Part shown: one piece after another, positions 8,109 to 19,100 of the stretch
Layout of the letters: every line of letters starts with the position of its first letter
Position numbering within the stretch: position 1 is the first letter of the stretch
DNA from: Granulibacter bethesdensis
GTDB taxonomy: Bacteria; Pseudomonadota; Alphaproteobacteria; Acetobacterales; Acetobacteraceae
Length of the DNA stretch: 64,000 nt
Direction of reading: 5' to 3'
Assembly (NCBI RefSeq): GCF_001889545.1
Contig: NZ_CP018194.1
Location: forward strand, 186,001-250,000
Notes under the pieces: model-generated
Seen by the model: the letters and a program-made list of their open reading frames with translations, nothing else
Told to the model about the DNA's origin: nothing
The model's database searches: none
Made by a program: the position numbers and the translations under genes

Positions 8109-9062
8109 ATGCCCCGTGGCGATCTCTTTCCGGATATAGGTCCGAACGAAACCGGCTACCTGCCGTTGTCAGGTGGCCATGTGATGTATTGGGAGCAGGT
8201 GGGGAATCCTCACGGCGTCCCGGTGCTGTTCCTTCATGGCGGTCCGGGGGCGGGGGCGGGCACGGTCCATCGCCGTTTTTTTGACCCCGTTTACTGGCGG
8301 GCTGTGATTTTTGATCAGCGCGGGGCGGGCCGGTCCCGTCCGCTGGGCAGTCTGGCGCGCAATACCACGCAGGATCTGATCGAAGACATCGAATTGCTGC
8401 GCGTTCATCTTGGTATTGAGCGCTGGCTGCTGTTCGGAGGCTCCTGGGGATCGACCCTTGCGCTGGCCTATGCTCAGGCGCATCCGGACAGGGTGCTGGG
8501 CTGTGTGCTGCGCGGCATTTTTCTGGGCCGGGAGGAAGAGGTTGACTGGTTTCTCTATGGCCTTCGTCAGGTGTTTCCGGAGGCCCATGCCGCGTTCGCC
8601 AATTTTCTGCCTCCTGAAGAACGGCACGATCTGCTGGCGGGCTATATCCGCCGGCTGAACGATGCTGATCCTGCGGTGCATATGCCCGCGGCGCAGGCAT
8701 GGTCTTTGTATGAAGGGTCGTGCAGCACCTTGTTGCCGAATCCGGATACGGTCGGCCTGTTTGCGCGGGATCGCGGCTCTTTGGGGCTGGCGAGGATCGA
8801 GGCGCATTATTTTGCCAACCGGCTTTTTCTGCCGCCGGAGGGATTGCTTGGGCACATGGACCGTATCGCCACACTGCCCGCCGAGATCGTGCAGGGCCGT
8901 TACGACATGATTTGCCCGGCCTATTCCGCTTTTGATCTTGCCGCCCTTTGGCCGTGCGCGAAACTGACTGTGATCCCTGACGCCGGACACTCTGCACTGG
9001 AACCCGGCACAAGGCGCGCGCTGGTTGCGGCGGTGGAGCGTTTCCGTCGTCAGATCGGCTGA
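8109..9062 (+). CDS. pip: Proline iminopeptidase
   Basis: This is an alpha/beta-hydrolase of 317 residues, the usual length of bacterial proline iminopeptidase, which removes N-terminal proline from peptides. HGGPGAG forms the oxyanion region and is followed by FDQRGAGRS. The nucleophile Ser sits in GGSWGSTLAL near residue 112, the acid Asp in GRYDMICP, and the catalytic His in DAGHSALEPG. The cap domain between them is rich in aromatic residues, as in the family. No strong ribosome site is visible before the ATG. The GST gene follows after about 70 bp. Confidence 0.93.
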   Translation: MPRGDLFPDIGPNETGYLPLSGGHVMYWEQVGNPHGVPVLFLHGGPGAGAGTVHRRFFDPVYWRAVIFDQRGAGRSRPLGSLARNTTQDLIEDIELLRVHLGIERWLLFGGSWGSTLALAYAQAHPDRVLGCVLRGIFLGREEEVDWFLYGLRQVFPEAHAAFANFLPPEERHDLLAGYIRRLNDADPAVHMPAAQAWSLYEGSCSTLLPNPDTVGLFARDRGSLGLARIEAHYFANRLFLPPEGLLGHMDRIATLPAEIVQGRYDMICPAYSAFDLAALWPCAKLTVIPDAGHSALEPGTRRALVAAVERFRRQIG

Positions 9063-9131
9063 AAGCATGGCCGATCGTCTCGGACCCGTTTGCTTTGATG
9101 GCTTTTTTTAGTTTTTCAGGGATTGCAGAGC

Positions 9132-9809
9132 ATGATTGCTTTTTCTGCCTCCAGTCGTCCGCGTCTGCTGCTTGGCACCCGTCGCTATTCCTCCTGGTCG
9201 TTAAGGGGCTGGCTGGCGGTGCAGCTGGCGGGGATTGAGGCGGAGGAAGTGGTCTATAAACTGGCGGGAGGGCATACACCTGAGGTGAAGCAGGCTTCCC
9301 CCAGTGGCTTTGTGCCGGTGCTGGAAGTGGAGGGGCAGCCGATCTGGGACAGTCTGGCAATCTGCGAATATTGCGCCGAGATTCAGCCTGCATTGTGGCC
9401 GTCCGAGTTCATGATCCGTGCGCATGCGCGCAGTGTGGCGGCAGAAATGCATGCTGGCTTCCGGGAATTGCGGATCGCCATGCCGATGAATGTCTGCCGC
9501 CATTTTCCGGGTCTGGTGTTCAGTGAGGCGGTGTTGGCCGATCTTGCACGTATCGATCAGGTCTGGAGCGAAACGCGGGCGAGGTTCGGGGCCGGTGGCC
9601 CCTATCTTTACGGTAGGGCATTGACGGTCGCCGACATCATGTATGCGCCGGTGGTGGCACGCTTTCTGACTTATGATGTGCCGCTTTCTGAAGCGGCTGC
9701 GTCTTACCGGGATGCGGTGCGGGCGCATCCACTGATGCAGCAATGGTATGCGGCGGCGGCGGCCGAACCCGAATCCTGGCATCTGCCGAAATATGAGCAG
9801 ATCGCCTGA
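9132..9809 (+). CDS. Glutathione S-transferase family protein
   Basis: The product is 225 residues. The N-terminal thioredoxin-like domain opens with LLLGTRRYSSWSLRGWLAV, where YSSWS is the motif of the MaiA/YfcF-like cytosolic GST group and provides the active-site Ser. GFVPVLEVEGQPIWDSLAICEY contains the conserved cis-Pro and the Glu-Ser pair that hold glutathione. The C-terminal half is the all-helical domain with LTVADIMYAPV. The physiological substrate is unknown. A TTG at 9123 would add three residues. It is followed within a few bases by the O-antigen ligase-like gene, so the two may be cotranscribed. Confidence 0.87.
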   Translation: MIAFSASSRPRLLLGTRRYSSWSLRGWLAVQLAGIEAEEVVYKLAGGHTPEVKQASPSGFVPVLEVEGQPIWDSLAICEYCAEIQPALWPSEFMIRAHARSVAAEMHAGFRELRIAMPMNVCRHFPGLVFSEAVLADLARIDQVWSETRARFGAGGPYLYGRALTVADIMYAPVVARFLTYDVPLSEAAASYRDAVRAHPLMQQWYAAAAAEPESWHLPKYEQIA

Positions 9810-9814
9810 TCCCC

Positions 9815-11131
9815 GTGAGCACTGTTTCCCGTGCGGCGGTCAGCGCCGGCATTGAACGTGCCTCGGTGGTGGCCTTACTGCTGCTGCCGATTTTTCTGAC
9901 GCATGGGCGCGGGATTGCGGAATGTCTGACGTCAGGCATCGCGGCCCTGTTCCTGATCCGCTCGGCGCTGGTTCATGAATGGGGCTGGCTGCGTACCGGT
10001 TGGTTGAAGATCGGCTTGCTCTGGTGGGGCTGGCTGGTCCTGTGCTCCCTGCCGGTTGGGAGTCTGGGGCAAGGGGGACTACCCTCCTTGTTGCAGGCGG
10101 TGCTGACGGTCAGGTTTCTGATCTTTGTGGTGGCCCTGGAATATCTGCTGTTGCGAAGCGGGCAGGTAAGGCTGTGGCTGCGGCGGCTGCTGGAAATCAC
10201 GTTTTTCTATATGGCCGCCCAGACGGCTTTTCAGTTCGTGACCGGCCATAACATGTTCGGCTGGCCCCGTGGTCCCGATGGGGAGTTGACCGGTCCTTAT
10301 CAGCATCCCCGAGCGGCTCCCCCTTATTCCCGTCTGCTGTTTCCGGTGTTGCTGCCGATGCTGATGCAGGCGTTGCGGACACCGTGGCAAGCTGGTGGCA
10401 TACTGCGTATGGCTCTGATCACCGTTTCTTTTGTGTTGCTGGTGTTGATGGGGGAGCGGATGCCCTTGCTGCTGGTGTTCGGGCCGGGGCTGGGTGTGGC
10501 CTTTATCTATCTGCGGCGGCTGCGCCTTCCGCTGGCGGCACTGGCCGGGCTGGCAGCGTTGCTGGTGGCGGCGTCCCCGGTGATTTCGCCTCAGGTGCAT
10601 CACCGGCTGGTGGAAAAATTCAGCCAGCAGATGGGGGCGTTCGGAGGCAGCCATTACGGCCAGATTCTCAGCCGCTCACTGGTGATGACGGCGGATAATC
10701 CGCTGACCGGAAGGGGATTTGACGGATTTCGCACGGGCTGTGACGATCCGCGTTATTTCCGCGTGAGCTCTATCGGGCGAGCGCTGGGAGATCGTTCACC
10801 CGATGGTGGGGGTGCTGCGATCTGCGTGCAGCATCCGCATAATCATTATCTGCAGGCGCTGACGGATGCCGGCTATCCGGGGCTGGTGCTGTTTTCCGCA
10901 CTGGTGATTGCCTGGATCGTGGCACTGACGCGTGGGCTGTATCGCCATCCCACGCCACTGCGGGTCGGTTTGCTGGCAGCTGTGGTGATTCAGGAATGGC
11001 CGCTCGCCTCCGCCAGCAGCGTGACATCCATGCCTCTTTCCGGCTGGTTCTTCCTGCTGCTTGGCTTCGGTCTGGCGGAGGCAAGGCTGGCTCTTGGATC
11101 AGACAAGGAACGCGTTATCTCTGTTTCGTAG
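9815..11131 (+). CDS. O-antigen ligase/polymerase-like membrane protein (Wzy_C type)
   Basis: This polytopic protein of 438 residues has about eleven hydrophobic stretches. A large periplasmic loop in the second half contains [13 protein letters not shown] and [20 protein letters not shown]. The HPHN-x-YLQ-x-x-x-D-x-G signature is the hallmark of WaaL/O-antigen ligase-type enzymes, which join undecaprenyl-linked glycan to an acceptor such as lipid A-core. The start is a GTG 5 bp after the GST stop. Together with the sugar transferase, dehydratase and aminotransferase nearby, it suggests a dispersed lipopolysaccharide region. Sequence cannot separate ligase from polymerase. Confidence 0.82.
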   Translation: MSTVSRAAVSAGIERASVVALLLLPIFLTHGRGIAECLTSGIAALFLIRSALVHEWGWLRTGWLKIGLLWWGWLVLCSLPVGSLGQGGLPSLLQAVLTVRFLIFVVALEYLLLRSGQVRLWLRRLLEITFFYMAAQTAFQFVTGHNMFGWPRGPDGELTGPYQHPRAAPPYSRLLFPVLLPMLMQALRTPWQAGGILRMALITVSFVLLVLMGERMPLLLVFGPGLGVAFIYLRRLRLPLAALAGLAALLVAASPVISPQVHHRLVEKFSQQMGAFGGSHYGQILSRSLVMTADNPLTGRGFDGFRTGCDDPRYFRVSSIGRALGDRSPDGGGAAICVQHPHNHYLQALTDAGYPGLVLFSALVIAWIVALTRGLYRHPTPLRVGLLAAVVIQEWPLASASSVTSMPLSGWFFLLLGFGLAEARLALGSDKERVISVS

Positions 11132-11175
11132 AAAACGGCGTCGGTGCAAGCCGCATGACAGGAAAGACAACGACC

Positions 11176-12159
11176 ATGACAGACACAGCTGCTTCCGCTC
11201 CGCCACACATTCCCGTCACTGTGCTGACCGGCTTTCTGGGGGCCGGCAAAACGACATTGCTCAACCGCATCCTCACGGAGCCGCATGGCAAGAAGTTTGC
11301 CGTGGTGATCAATGAGTTCGGTGAGCTGGGTGTCGATAACGACCTCGTCGTCGATGCGGACGAAGAAGTGTTCGAAATGAACAATGGCTGTGTTTGCTGC
11401 ACAGTGCGTGGTGATCTGATCCGCATCATCTCCGGGCTGATGAAGCGGCGCGGACGGTTCGATGGCATTATTGTCGAGACCACCGGCCTCGCTAATCCTG
11501 CCCCGGTCGCACAGACTTTCTTCATGGATGAGGATGTACGGCGCAATGCCCGGCTGGATGCGATCGTGACCGTGGTGGATTCTAGGCATCTGCCGCGTCA
11601 GCTGGAAGAAAGCACCGAAGCCGTGACCCAGATCGCGTTCGCGGATGTCATCATCCTCAATAAGACCGATCTTGCCACGCCGGAAGAACTGGATGCGCTG
11701 GAGGTGAGAATAAAGGCCATCAATCCGCATACCGTGATCCGTCGTGCCCATCGCGCCGATGTGCCGGTCACGGAATTACTGGGGCTGAATGCGTTCAGTC
11801 TGGATCGCATTCTGGCAAATGATCCTGATTTCCTCGATCATGAATCGCATGATCATTCGGAGGGGGTAACAAGCATCAGCCTGGAAGTGAATGGCCCGCT
11901 GGATCCGCAGAAATTCAATGCATGGATTGCCGAGCTGCTTCAGACCAAAGGGCAGGATCTGCTGCGCACCAAAGGAATTTTACACTATGCTGGTGAAGAT
12001 CAGCGCTTTGCGTTTCAGGCCGTACATATGCTGGCGGATGGCGATTACATAGGCCCGGCGGAGCCAGGGCAGCGCAGCCGGATCGTGTTTATCGGGCGTG
12101 ATCTGAACCGCCCGCAGTTGCGACGCGGTTTTGAGGCATGCCGCGCGGCGGTATCATGA
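11176..12159 (+). CDS. CobW/COG0523 family GTP-binding metallochaperone
   Basis: This 327-residue G3E-family GTPase has Walker [13 protein letters not shown] at residues 19-30, the metal-binding [13 protein letters not shown] (CxCC motif), the switch region [10 protein letters not shown], and guanine recognition ILNKTDL. A His-rich patch HESHDHSEG lies before the CobW C-terminal domain. COG0523 proteins move Zn, Co or other metals into client enzymes. The ATG at 11176 has AGGAAAG upstream; 11155 is the alternative. The stop overlaps the start of the WD40 gene (ATGA), so the two are translationally coupled. Zinc is the commonest metal for this pairing, but I see no clear Zur box. Confidence 0.9.
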   Translation: MTDTAASAPPHIPVTVLTGFLGAGKTTLLNRILTEPHGKKFAVVINEFGELGVDNDLVVDADEEVFEMNNGCVCCTVRGDLIRIISGLMKRRGRFDGIIVETTGLANPAPVAQTFFMDEDVRRNARLDAIVTVVDSRHLPRQLEESTEAVTQIAFADVIILNKTDLATPEELDALEVRIKAINPHTVIRRAHRADVPVTELLGLNAFSLDRILANDPDFLDHESHDHSEGVTSISLEVNGPLDPQKFNAWIAELLQTKGQDLLRTKGILHYAGEDQRFAFQAVHMLADGDYIGPAEPGQRSRIVFIGRDLNRPQLRRGFEACRAAVS

Positions 12160-13196
12160 GCGGGGAGATGGATGAGGATTTTCTGCTGACGTCCCGCGGG
12201 CAGCAGGTACAGCTTGGAGCCTATGCAATTGGTGCGGCATTCAGTCAGTCGCATGTGGCTTTTGCAGCGGCGGATGGCAGTGTGCAGGTTCTGTCTTTGT
12301 CCGATCCGACTGAAAAGGTTCAGATCAGGACGCATGAGGACGGACTTCTCTCTTTCTCTGCATCTCCCGCGGCGGATGGTTTTCTGGCAGGCGGTGATGA
12401 CGGTCAGTTGCGTCTGATCCGGTCTGACTGGACGGTAGAGACATTGGCCGGTTTCAAGGGCAAATGGGTAGAGACCATTGCCGTGCATCCGGATCGTGCT
12501 GCCGGAGTGATTGCCTGCACGGCAGGCCGGGCGGTGCATGTCTTCAATGCACAGGGAAAGCTGCTGAAAACTCTTGAGCACGCGTCCACGGTCACGGGGC
12601 TGGCTTTCGATGTGAAGGGCAAGCGTCTGTTTGCCTCCCATTATAATGGCGTCAGCATCTGGTATGTGGCGTCCAAAACCGACAATCCGCGTGTTCTTGC
12701 GTGGAAAGGCAGCCATACCGGTGTGGCCGTGCATCCGGCAGCAGAGGCGGTGGTGACATCCATGCAGGAAAACTCTCTGCATGGCTGGCGGCTGAGTGAC
12801 GGGCATCACATGCGCATGAGCGGCTATCCCGCCAAAACACGGTCACTGTCTTTTTCCAGAACCGGTAAATGGCTGGCGAGCTCCGGCGCCGAAGCCGTTG
12901 TGCTGTGGCCGTTTTTCGGTGGTGGCCCGATGGGAAAACAGCCCATGGAACTGGCTCCGATCCCGGATGGTTTATGCACGGCGGTAGCCTGCCATCCGCG
13001 TCACGAGGCGGTGGCGGCAGGATATTCCGACGGGCTGGCGGTCATGGCTGATATCGAGTCCGGTCGTATTCTGCCTGTCTGTGCGCCTGGCCGTGGAGAG
13101 ATCACGGTGCTGCGATGGAGCCCGGATGGACGTCATCTGGCTTTCGGCACCGAAAGCGGCTTTGCCGCCTGGATCGATTTTTCCCGTCAGGACTAA
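12156..13196 (+). CDS. WD40-repeat protein coupled to the CobW gene
   Basis: The product has 346 residues and is made throughout of beta-propeller repeats of about 40 residues. Recurring elements such as [62 protein letters not shown] and [21 protein letters not shown] are WD40-type blades. There is no signal peptide, so it is likely cytoplasmic. It overlaps the GTPase stop by 4 bp and ends just before a bidirectional terminator. A scaffold or chaperone-partner role for the metallochaperone is my inference from the coupling. I know of no demonstrated biochemical function. Confidence 0.85.
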   Translation: MSGEMDEDFLLTSRGQQVQLGAYAIGAAFSQSHVAFAAADGSVQVLSLSDPTEKVQIRTHEDGLLSFSASPAADGFLAGGDDGQLRLIRSDWTVETLAGFKGKWVETIAVHPDRAAGVIACTAGRAVHVFNAQGKLLKTLEHASTVTGLAFDVKGKRLFASHYNGVSIWYVASKTDNPRVLAWKGSHTGVAVHPAAEAVVTSMQENSLHGWRLSDGHHMRMSGYPAKTRSLSFSRTGKWLASSGAEAVVLWPFFGGGPMGKQPMELAPIPDGLCTAVACHPRHEAVAAGYSDGLAVMADIESGRILPVCAPGRGEITVLRWSPDGRHLAFGTESGFAAWIDFSRQD

Positions 13197-13230
13197 GGCG
13201 CTTTATTTTCTGAATGTCCAGGAACAGCAA

Positions 13231-13265
13231 AATGGCTCCCGGTGATATGACCGGGAGCCATTTTT
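13231..13265. terminator. Bidirectional intrinsic terminator
   Basis: AATGGCTCCCGGT and ACCGGGAGCCATT form a 13-bp perfect stem around GATATG, with T-runs outside on both strands. It lies between the convergent WD40 and TonB-receptor genes and would terminate both. Confidence 0.9.
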
Positions 13266-13293
13266 CATATCGGTTTTCGGTGGAGGCTGCTGA

Positions 13294-15459
13294 TTACCAG
13301 CGGTATCCGAGAGAGGCGAACACGGCCCGGCCCTGACCATATGCGCAGCCATTCATGCTGCTGCATGCGGCGACGAATGTTTTGTCGGTCAGATTGGTGG
13401 CATTCACCTGCAGGCGCCATTGCTTGTAATCGGCATGGGCCACCAGATCGAACATCAGGAAGCTCGGTACCGTGAAGGTGTTGGGTACGTCACCGGCTGT
13501 TTCACCAGTATAGCGGGTGCCGGCGCCAAGCCCGACGCTCAGATCCTCGTTGACCGGATAGGTATAATCCAGAAACACCGATGCCATATGGCTCGGCTGT
13601 GCGAAGGGCCGTGATCCGGTTGCACCGGCCACATTGCTCTTTGTGATCAGCGGCTCCTGATATGTGAAGGCACTGATCAGGGAGAGGTTCTGGGTGATCT
13701 TGCCGGTTGCTTCCAGTTCAATGCCGCGGCTGCGGATTTCGCCAGTCTGCACGCTGAATGTAGGTGCAATCGGGTTCGGAGTCAGCACGTTCTGTTGGTG
13801 CAGATCATAGGCCGCAGCCGTGAACAGCACGTTGGTCGAGGGCGGCTGATATTTGATACCGACTTCGATCTGATCGCCGGTCAGAGGCTGGAAACCATTG
13901 CCATCCATATCTGTGCCAGCCTGTGGCAGGAACGATGTGGAATAGGCTGCGTAGGGTGAGACACCGTTCGGGAATGCATAGAGCAGGGCAGCACGACCGG
14001 TGAAAGCCTGATTATCCTGGGAAGTTGTAGACTTTTTCAGATTGTTAACTGTGGTGGTGGATGCGAAATCCTGCCGTCCTGTCAGGGTCAGATGCCAGTT
14101 ATGGTAGGAAAGCTGATCCTGCAGATAGACACCGGTCTGTGTCTGCGTCTGGTTTGTGCTGGTTAGTCTGACACCGCGCGGGCCCGCGAAAGTCGGCCAT
14201 GTGAAGCTGCGATAGACGGGCGCAAAAACGTCCAGTGTAGGACCGTTGATGCTCGCGTTGCGTTGCTGGTTGGCATTGCTGCGGAAATCGACACCCAGCA
14301 GAATGTCATGACCGATTGGGCCTGTGGCGATCTTGTATTCTGTATTTGTATCCAGCGTCACCGTGTTCATGATGGGTTGTTGCCACATTGCGACGCGGTT
14401 CAGCGTGCGCAGACTCCTGCCCGCATATCCATTTCCGTAGATGGAGCGATAATTCAGGTCGAGATGGGCAAAGCGCATGTTCTGGCGCACCACCCAGTTC
14501 GACAGAATATGGTGTTCCGCTGCATATCCGACAGCGATCTGGCGCTTGGAATAAACGTCGAACTGCTCATCGCCATTCAGGAAGTCACGCGGAATCCGAC
14601 CATTGGGATTCGGCAGGACCGTGCCTTTGGCGGGAAGGAACTGGGCGGTTGATCCTCCATCATCCTGCATATAGCTGGCCAGCAGGGTCACACTGGTATC
14701 GGCATCCGGTTTCCACGCGATGGAGGGGGCAATATAAATGCGATTGTTTTTGATGTTTTTATAACCAGTGCCTGAATCACGTAGCAGTGCATTGAAACGC
14801 CACAGCAGTGTTCCGCTCTTGTTGAGTTTCCCACCCACATCCACCGCACCCTGAATACGGCCGAAGGAGCCACCCTGAATCTGCATCTGGTTCTGTTGGT
14901 TCAGTCTGGGTTGTTTGCTGACGGCATTGATCAGACCGCCGAGATTACCTGAACCATAAAGTGGAGAGACCGCTCCACGCAGTACCTCAATGCGTTCCAT
15001 ACCCCATGGCTCGATCTGGAATGCCTGGGAGGTGGTGGTGATGATTGTGCGCGTGCCGTCCAGATAGACATCAGGCGTAAAGGCACGAATGGAGCCATAA
15101 AAGCCACGCACATCGGCACCATACGAATCCGCATTGACGCCTGCTGTATAGCGCAGGGCTTCACTGATACTGCGCGTATTGAGTACCTGCATACGGTCCT
15201 GGGTAATGACCGTCACGGCTTGCGGTGTTTCCAGAATAGGTGTGTCGGTTTTCGTGGCGCTGGTATCGCGCGTTGCAAGAAATCCCTGGACAGGCGTGTC
15301 TGCTGTCGTCTTCTGCCCCTGCACAGACAGGGTGGGTAAGGCCGAAGTATCGGTCTGAGAAGTTTTATGTGCCACGCTGTCGGCATGTGCCTGCGGCATG
15401 ACAGCCAGCATGCCCGCCGTCATGGCGGCATTGGCAAGAAGAAGGGCTTTGAATGTCAT
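13294..15459 (-). CDS. TonB-dependent siderophore receptor
   Basis: This 721-residue outer-membrane receptor is energised by TonB-ExbBD and of the FhuE/FpvA-type ferric-siderophore class. The start at 15459 has GGAGA upstream and gives a signal peptide (MTFKALLLANAAMTAGMLAVM, cleaved near QAHA). The plug follows with ILETPQAVTVITQDRM and the typical GVNADSYGADVRGF segment. The long beta-barrel ends in the aromatic residue required for outer-membrane insertion (FASLGYRW). A Fur-box-like sequence lies 60-90 bp upstream, pointing to iron-repressed expression. The ligand cannot be told from sequence. A longer in-frame start at 15546 would overlap the Fur site and is unlikely. Confidence 0.93.
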   Translation of the reverse strand: MTFKALLLANAAMTAGMLAVMPQAHADSVAHKTSQTDTSALPTLSVQGQKTTADTPVQGFLATRDTSATKTDTPILETPQAVTVITQDRMQVLNTRSISEALRYTAGVNADSYGADVRGFYGSIRAFTPDVYLDGTRTIITTTSQAFQIEPWGMERIEVLRGAVSPLYGSGNLGGLINAVSKQPRLNQQNQMQIQGGSFGRIQGAVDVGGKLNKSGTLLWRFNALLRDSGTGYKNIKNNRIYIAPSIAWKPDADTSVTLLASYMQDDGGSTAQFLPAKGTVLPNPNGRIPRDFLNGDEQFDVYSKRQIAVGYAAEHHILSNWVVRQNMRFAHLDLNYRSIYGNGYAGRSLRTLNRVAMWQQPIMNTVTLDTNTEYKIATGPIGHDILLGVDFRSNANQQRNASINGPTLDVFAPVYRSFTWPTFAGPRGVRLTSTNQTQTQTGVYLQDQLSYHNWHLTLTGRQDFASTTTVNNLKKSTTSQDNQAFTGRAALLYAFPNGVSPYAAYSTSFLPQAGTDMDGNGFQPLTGDQIEVGIKYQPPSTNVLFTAAAYDLHQQNVLTPNPIAPTFSVQTGEIRSRGIELEATGKITQNLSLISAFTYQEPLITKSNVAGATGSRPFAQPSHMASVFLDYTYPVNEDLSVGLGAGTRYTGETAGDVPNTFTVPSFLMFDLVAHADYKQWRLQVNATNLTDKTFVAACSSMNGCAYGQGRAVFASLGYRW

Positions 15460-15520
15460 CTGAAGTCTCCGGCTCACGTGGCAAGGGCGCTTACCGGAAA
15501 CGCTTCCCCCTTTGGAAGAG

Positions 15521-15547
15521 GTAATGATTATAATAATCGTTCTCATT
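15521..15547 (-). promoter_or_regulatory. Fur-box-like operator of the siderophore receptor
   Basis: Read on the minus strand, this stretch contains GAGAACGATTATTATAATCA, a tandem of GATAAT-like hexamers close to the Fur consensus. It sits upstream of the receptor ribosome site, where Fe-Fur would block transcription. Confidence 0.65.
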
Positions 15548-15557
15548 TGAAGATCGT

Positions 15558-15589
15558 CGTAAAGCGTTGCTTAATTGCAACGCTTTACG
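15558..15589 (-). terminator. Perfect 13-bp inverted repeat after soxG
   Basis: CGTAAAGCGTTGC and GCAACGCTTTACG are perfect complements around TTAATT. It lies 35 bp past the soxG stop and just before the Fur-box-like site. No T-run follows on the minus strand. It is probably the end of the sox transcript; a protein-binding palindrome is the alternative. Confidence 0.5.
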
Positions 15590-15623
15590 GAGATTATGAT
15601 GATTGCCGATTATTCAGGTGTGG

Positions 15624-16145
15624 TTAACTGGCCTGCCACTCGCGGGCGGCCTCGGTCATCATGGCGATGGCGTACTCCGCATAGCTGCGGGGTATGGCAA
15701 GGTGGAAACCGTTTACCTGGTCGGAGCGCCATATCTGCACGGTGACATGGGCCATGGTGGTGATGGCTGTATGCTCCGGGCCGAAGCTGCGTGGATGCAG
15801 ATCGATCGGGACCAGCTTTGCCAGCACATCCCTGATGGCAGTGCCGGAGAGATAGAAGATCACCCGTCCGTCACTCTGTTCCGTGACCGAGGCATTGCGC
15901 CCGACGGCGGCCTGTATGCCCGATGCAAGGGCCTGGTCGGGATCATGACCGATGACCAGATACTGTTCGCTGCCGTTCCACAGCACCTCCATACCGGGCA
16001 CGGCGCTGCGTTTCCCGGTCTCTGGCAGGGAGATGCCGTATCCGGTGAGGAAAGCATCCCGCAGCGCGGAATGACCACCCCGTCTGGTGCTGATCAGTGC
16101 AATGGCCCGGTTCTGTTCCGTCATCACAAAAGGTGTTTCAGACAT
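15624..16145 (-). CDS. soxG: Sarcosine oxidase gamma subunit
   Basis: This 173-residue SoxG is the small structural subunit of heterotetrameric sarcosine oxidase. It resembles part of the aminomethyltransferase fold, with the typical LISTRRGGHSALRDAF opening and VTVQIWRSDQVNGFHLAIPRSYAEY near the C-terminus. The start ATG at 16145 lies inside the 3' end of soxA (8-bp overlap), a normal feature of soxBDAG operons. It is the last gene of the operon, followed by a perfect inverted repeat. Confidence 0.9.
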   Translation of the reverse strand: MSETPFVMTEQNRAIALISTRRGGHSALRDAFLTGYGISLPETGKRSAVPGMEVLWNGSEQYLVIGHDPDQALASGIQAAVGRNASVTEQSDGRVIFYLSGTAIRDVLAKLVPIDLHPRSFGPEHTAITTMAHVTVQIWRSDQVNGFHLAIPRSYAEYAIAMMTEAAREWQAS

Positions 16146-19100
16146 TGGAGCGGTCTCCGGCAGGATCGACGAAGGCGGAGGAAACGATTTCGGCCAGATA
16201 ATCTTCTCCGCGCACGGGATCATAGACGCGGATGATTTCGCCTGCCCTTTCAGGCCCCTGACACAGCAGTCCCAGCGCAATCCAATGGCCCAGAGTGGGG
16301 GAATAGACGGCAGAGGTGATGGAGCCCTGATCATGGGCGGCACTGGCTTCGGCCCCGCGGGGCAGCAGATGCGCACCTGCCCGCATCCTGATGCCGGTAT
16401 CGATCTGGAAGCTGGCATCGACCGGACGGAGACCGATCAGGCGCGGACGGCCAGGATCAGTCAGGGCCGGGCGCAGTGCCATGGCACGACCGAGACATTC
16501 CTTGTCGGCCATCAATCCTCCGGCGTTCAGATCATGCAGGGTGACCTGCCCGTTTAACTCGCTGCCAGCCGGATAGGCTTTTTCCACCCGCATGATCCCC
16601 ATGGCTTCGGTGCCGTAGGGGGTGATGCCGAACTCTGCCCCGGCTTCCATCAGCCGGTCGGCAATCCCGGCTGCGCGACGGGCGGGGATGGCCAGTTCAT
16701 AAGCCAGTTCACCGGAGAAGGAGAGGCCGAACAGGCGTACAGGCGTTCCATCCGTGAGCATGGTTTCGACCACGCTCATGCGCGGGAATGCCTCGCGGGA
16801 CAGATCGCATGCAGGGTCGATCAGACGGCGCAGAACATCGCGTGATCGTGGACCGGCAATGGCGATCTGCGCCCATTGCTCGGTGACGGAGGCAATCTGC
16901 ACGTCCAGCTCCGGCCACAGACATTGATGGCAGTAGAGGAGGTGCTGAAACACCTGCCCGGCATGGGCGGTGGAAGCGCTCAGCAGATAATGATCTTCTC
17001 CGAGCCGTGCGGCGGTGCCGTCATCCAGCACAAATCCGTCCTCGCGCAGCATCACCAGATATCCGGCGCGACCGCTGCGGATGCGTGAGAGGCGATTGAC
17101 GCAGACCCGATCAAGGAATTCCGCGGCATCCGCACCCTGAATGTCGATCTTGCCGAGTGTGGAGACATCGCAGAACCCGACGCCGTTTCGCACCGCATTG
17201 ACCTCCCGGGTAGCGGTGGCCAGCCAGTCGGCTTCTCCCGGACGCGGGAAATACTGGGCGCGCATCCATTGCCCGACCTCGGTGAAGACGCCGCCGCGTG
17301 CTTCAGCCCAGCGATGCAGCGGGGTGAGGCGGCGCGGACGATATTGCGGCCCATGATGCGCTCCCCCCAGCGCACCGATCGAAACCGGTGTGTATGGCGG
17401 ACGGAAGCCGGTGGTGCCGGTGGCAGGAATGCCGGCGCCTGTGATCCCCGCCATCAGGGCCAGCCCGTTGATATTGGCTGTTTTGCCCTGATCTGTGGCC
17501 ATGCCCAGCGTGGTGTAGCGTTTCAGATGCTCGACCGAAACAAAGCCTTCCTGATGCGCGAGCGCCACGTCCTTCGCGGTGACATCGTTCTGGAAGTCGA
17601 TAAAAGCCTTGCCCTTGACGCTGCGAACGGTACCCAGCGGCTGGGCCGGATTGGCATCGAGATCATCCGTGGTCGGAAGCGCAGGGGCTGAAGGGACCGA
17701 GAACCCACAGCATTCGGCTGCTTCCAGCCCTGCATGTGTTCCTTCGGCAATCCCCGCGCTGAGGCCGAAACAACCCGCAGCAGCTCCCACCACGCTCATA
17801 CCGGGTGGTAATCTGCCGGTATCGGGCAGGAAGGTGCTGGCCGTATCGTCCCAGCGCGGCTTGCCGCCGAGATGGGTGGTCAGATGCAGGGCGGGTGTCC
17901 AGCCGCCCGACATGGCCAGCAGATCAGCGCGGAGTGAGGCGACTCCGCCATTGGTACCCGCGACGCTGACGCTGCGTATACCACTTGCGCCGCCATGCGC
18001 TTTTTTGATTTGCGCCCCGGCAAACAGTCTTGCGCCAGTGCGGTGGGCGATATCGCGTACGGCCTGCGAGGTTTCTGCCCGCTGGTCGATCAGGGCGGCG
18101 ATGGAAATTCCGGCTGCCGCCAGATCAGCCGCAGTGCGGGCTGCATCATCATTGTTCAGGGCGATCACGGCGCGCTGACCGGGTCGCACGGCAAAGCGGT
18201 TAACATAGCTTCTGACGCTGCCTGCCAGCATCACGCCGGGACGGTCATTGCCGTCGAAAACCAGTGGGCGTTCGATGCTGCCGGCGGCCAGAATGCAGTG
18301 ACGGGCAATGAAGCGCCACAGGCGCTGGCGTGGCAGATGATCCGGAGTTACCGGCAGATGATCGGCCACGCGCTCCAGTGCGCCATACGTGCCGCCATCG
18401 TACACTCCGAACACGGTGGTGCGGCGGAAGATGCGGGCTTCCGCGCAGGCGGCAAGTTCGGCTTCCATCGTCGCGGCCCATTGCGCGGCGGGCTGGCCGT
18501 CAATGTCGCGGCGCTCGGTCAGGGTGCGGCCGCCCAAACGACTATCCTGTTCGGCGAGGATAACGCGGGCTCCGGTCCGTGCCGCCGCGACCGCCGCCGC
18601 CAGCCCGGCAGGGCCGGAGCCAATCACCAGAACGTCACAGAAAGCCGTCGCTTTTTCATAGCGATCAGGATCGGCCTCGCCCGACAGGGCACCGAGACCG
18701 GCGGCGCGGCGAATGGCCGGTTCGTACAGCTTTTCCCAGAACGCGGCAGGCCACATGAAGGTCTTGTAGTAGAACCCCGCTGCCAGAAACGGAGAGATCA
18801 ACTGGTTGACTGACAGCAGATCGAAACGCAGCGAGGGGAAGCGGTTCTGGCTGGTGGCGGTCAGGCCGTCGAACAACTCGATTGTCGTGGCGCGGGTATT
18901 CGGCTCCTGCCTTGCGCCGCTGCGCAGATGCACCAGCGCGTTCGGCTCTTCCTCGCCCGCGGAAAGAATGCCGCGCGGGCGGTGATATTTGAACGAACGC
19001 CCGACCAGCTTCACCCCGTTGGCCAGCAGGGCGGAGGCCAGCGTATCACCCGCATGACCCGTGTAGGCGCGCCCGTCGAAATGGAAACGCAGCTGGCTGG

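Noticed and set aside
8107-9393. 428-codon minus-strand frame opposite proline iminopeptidase
   Set aside because: Pro/Ser/Arg-rich, no domain, opposite a clear hydrolase.
15460-15546. Longer start for the siderophore receptor
   Set aside because: It would place the Fur-box-like site inside the gene and precede the signal peptide with unrelated residues.
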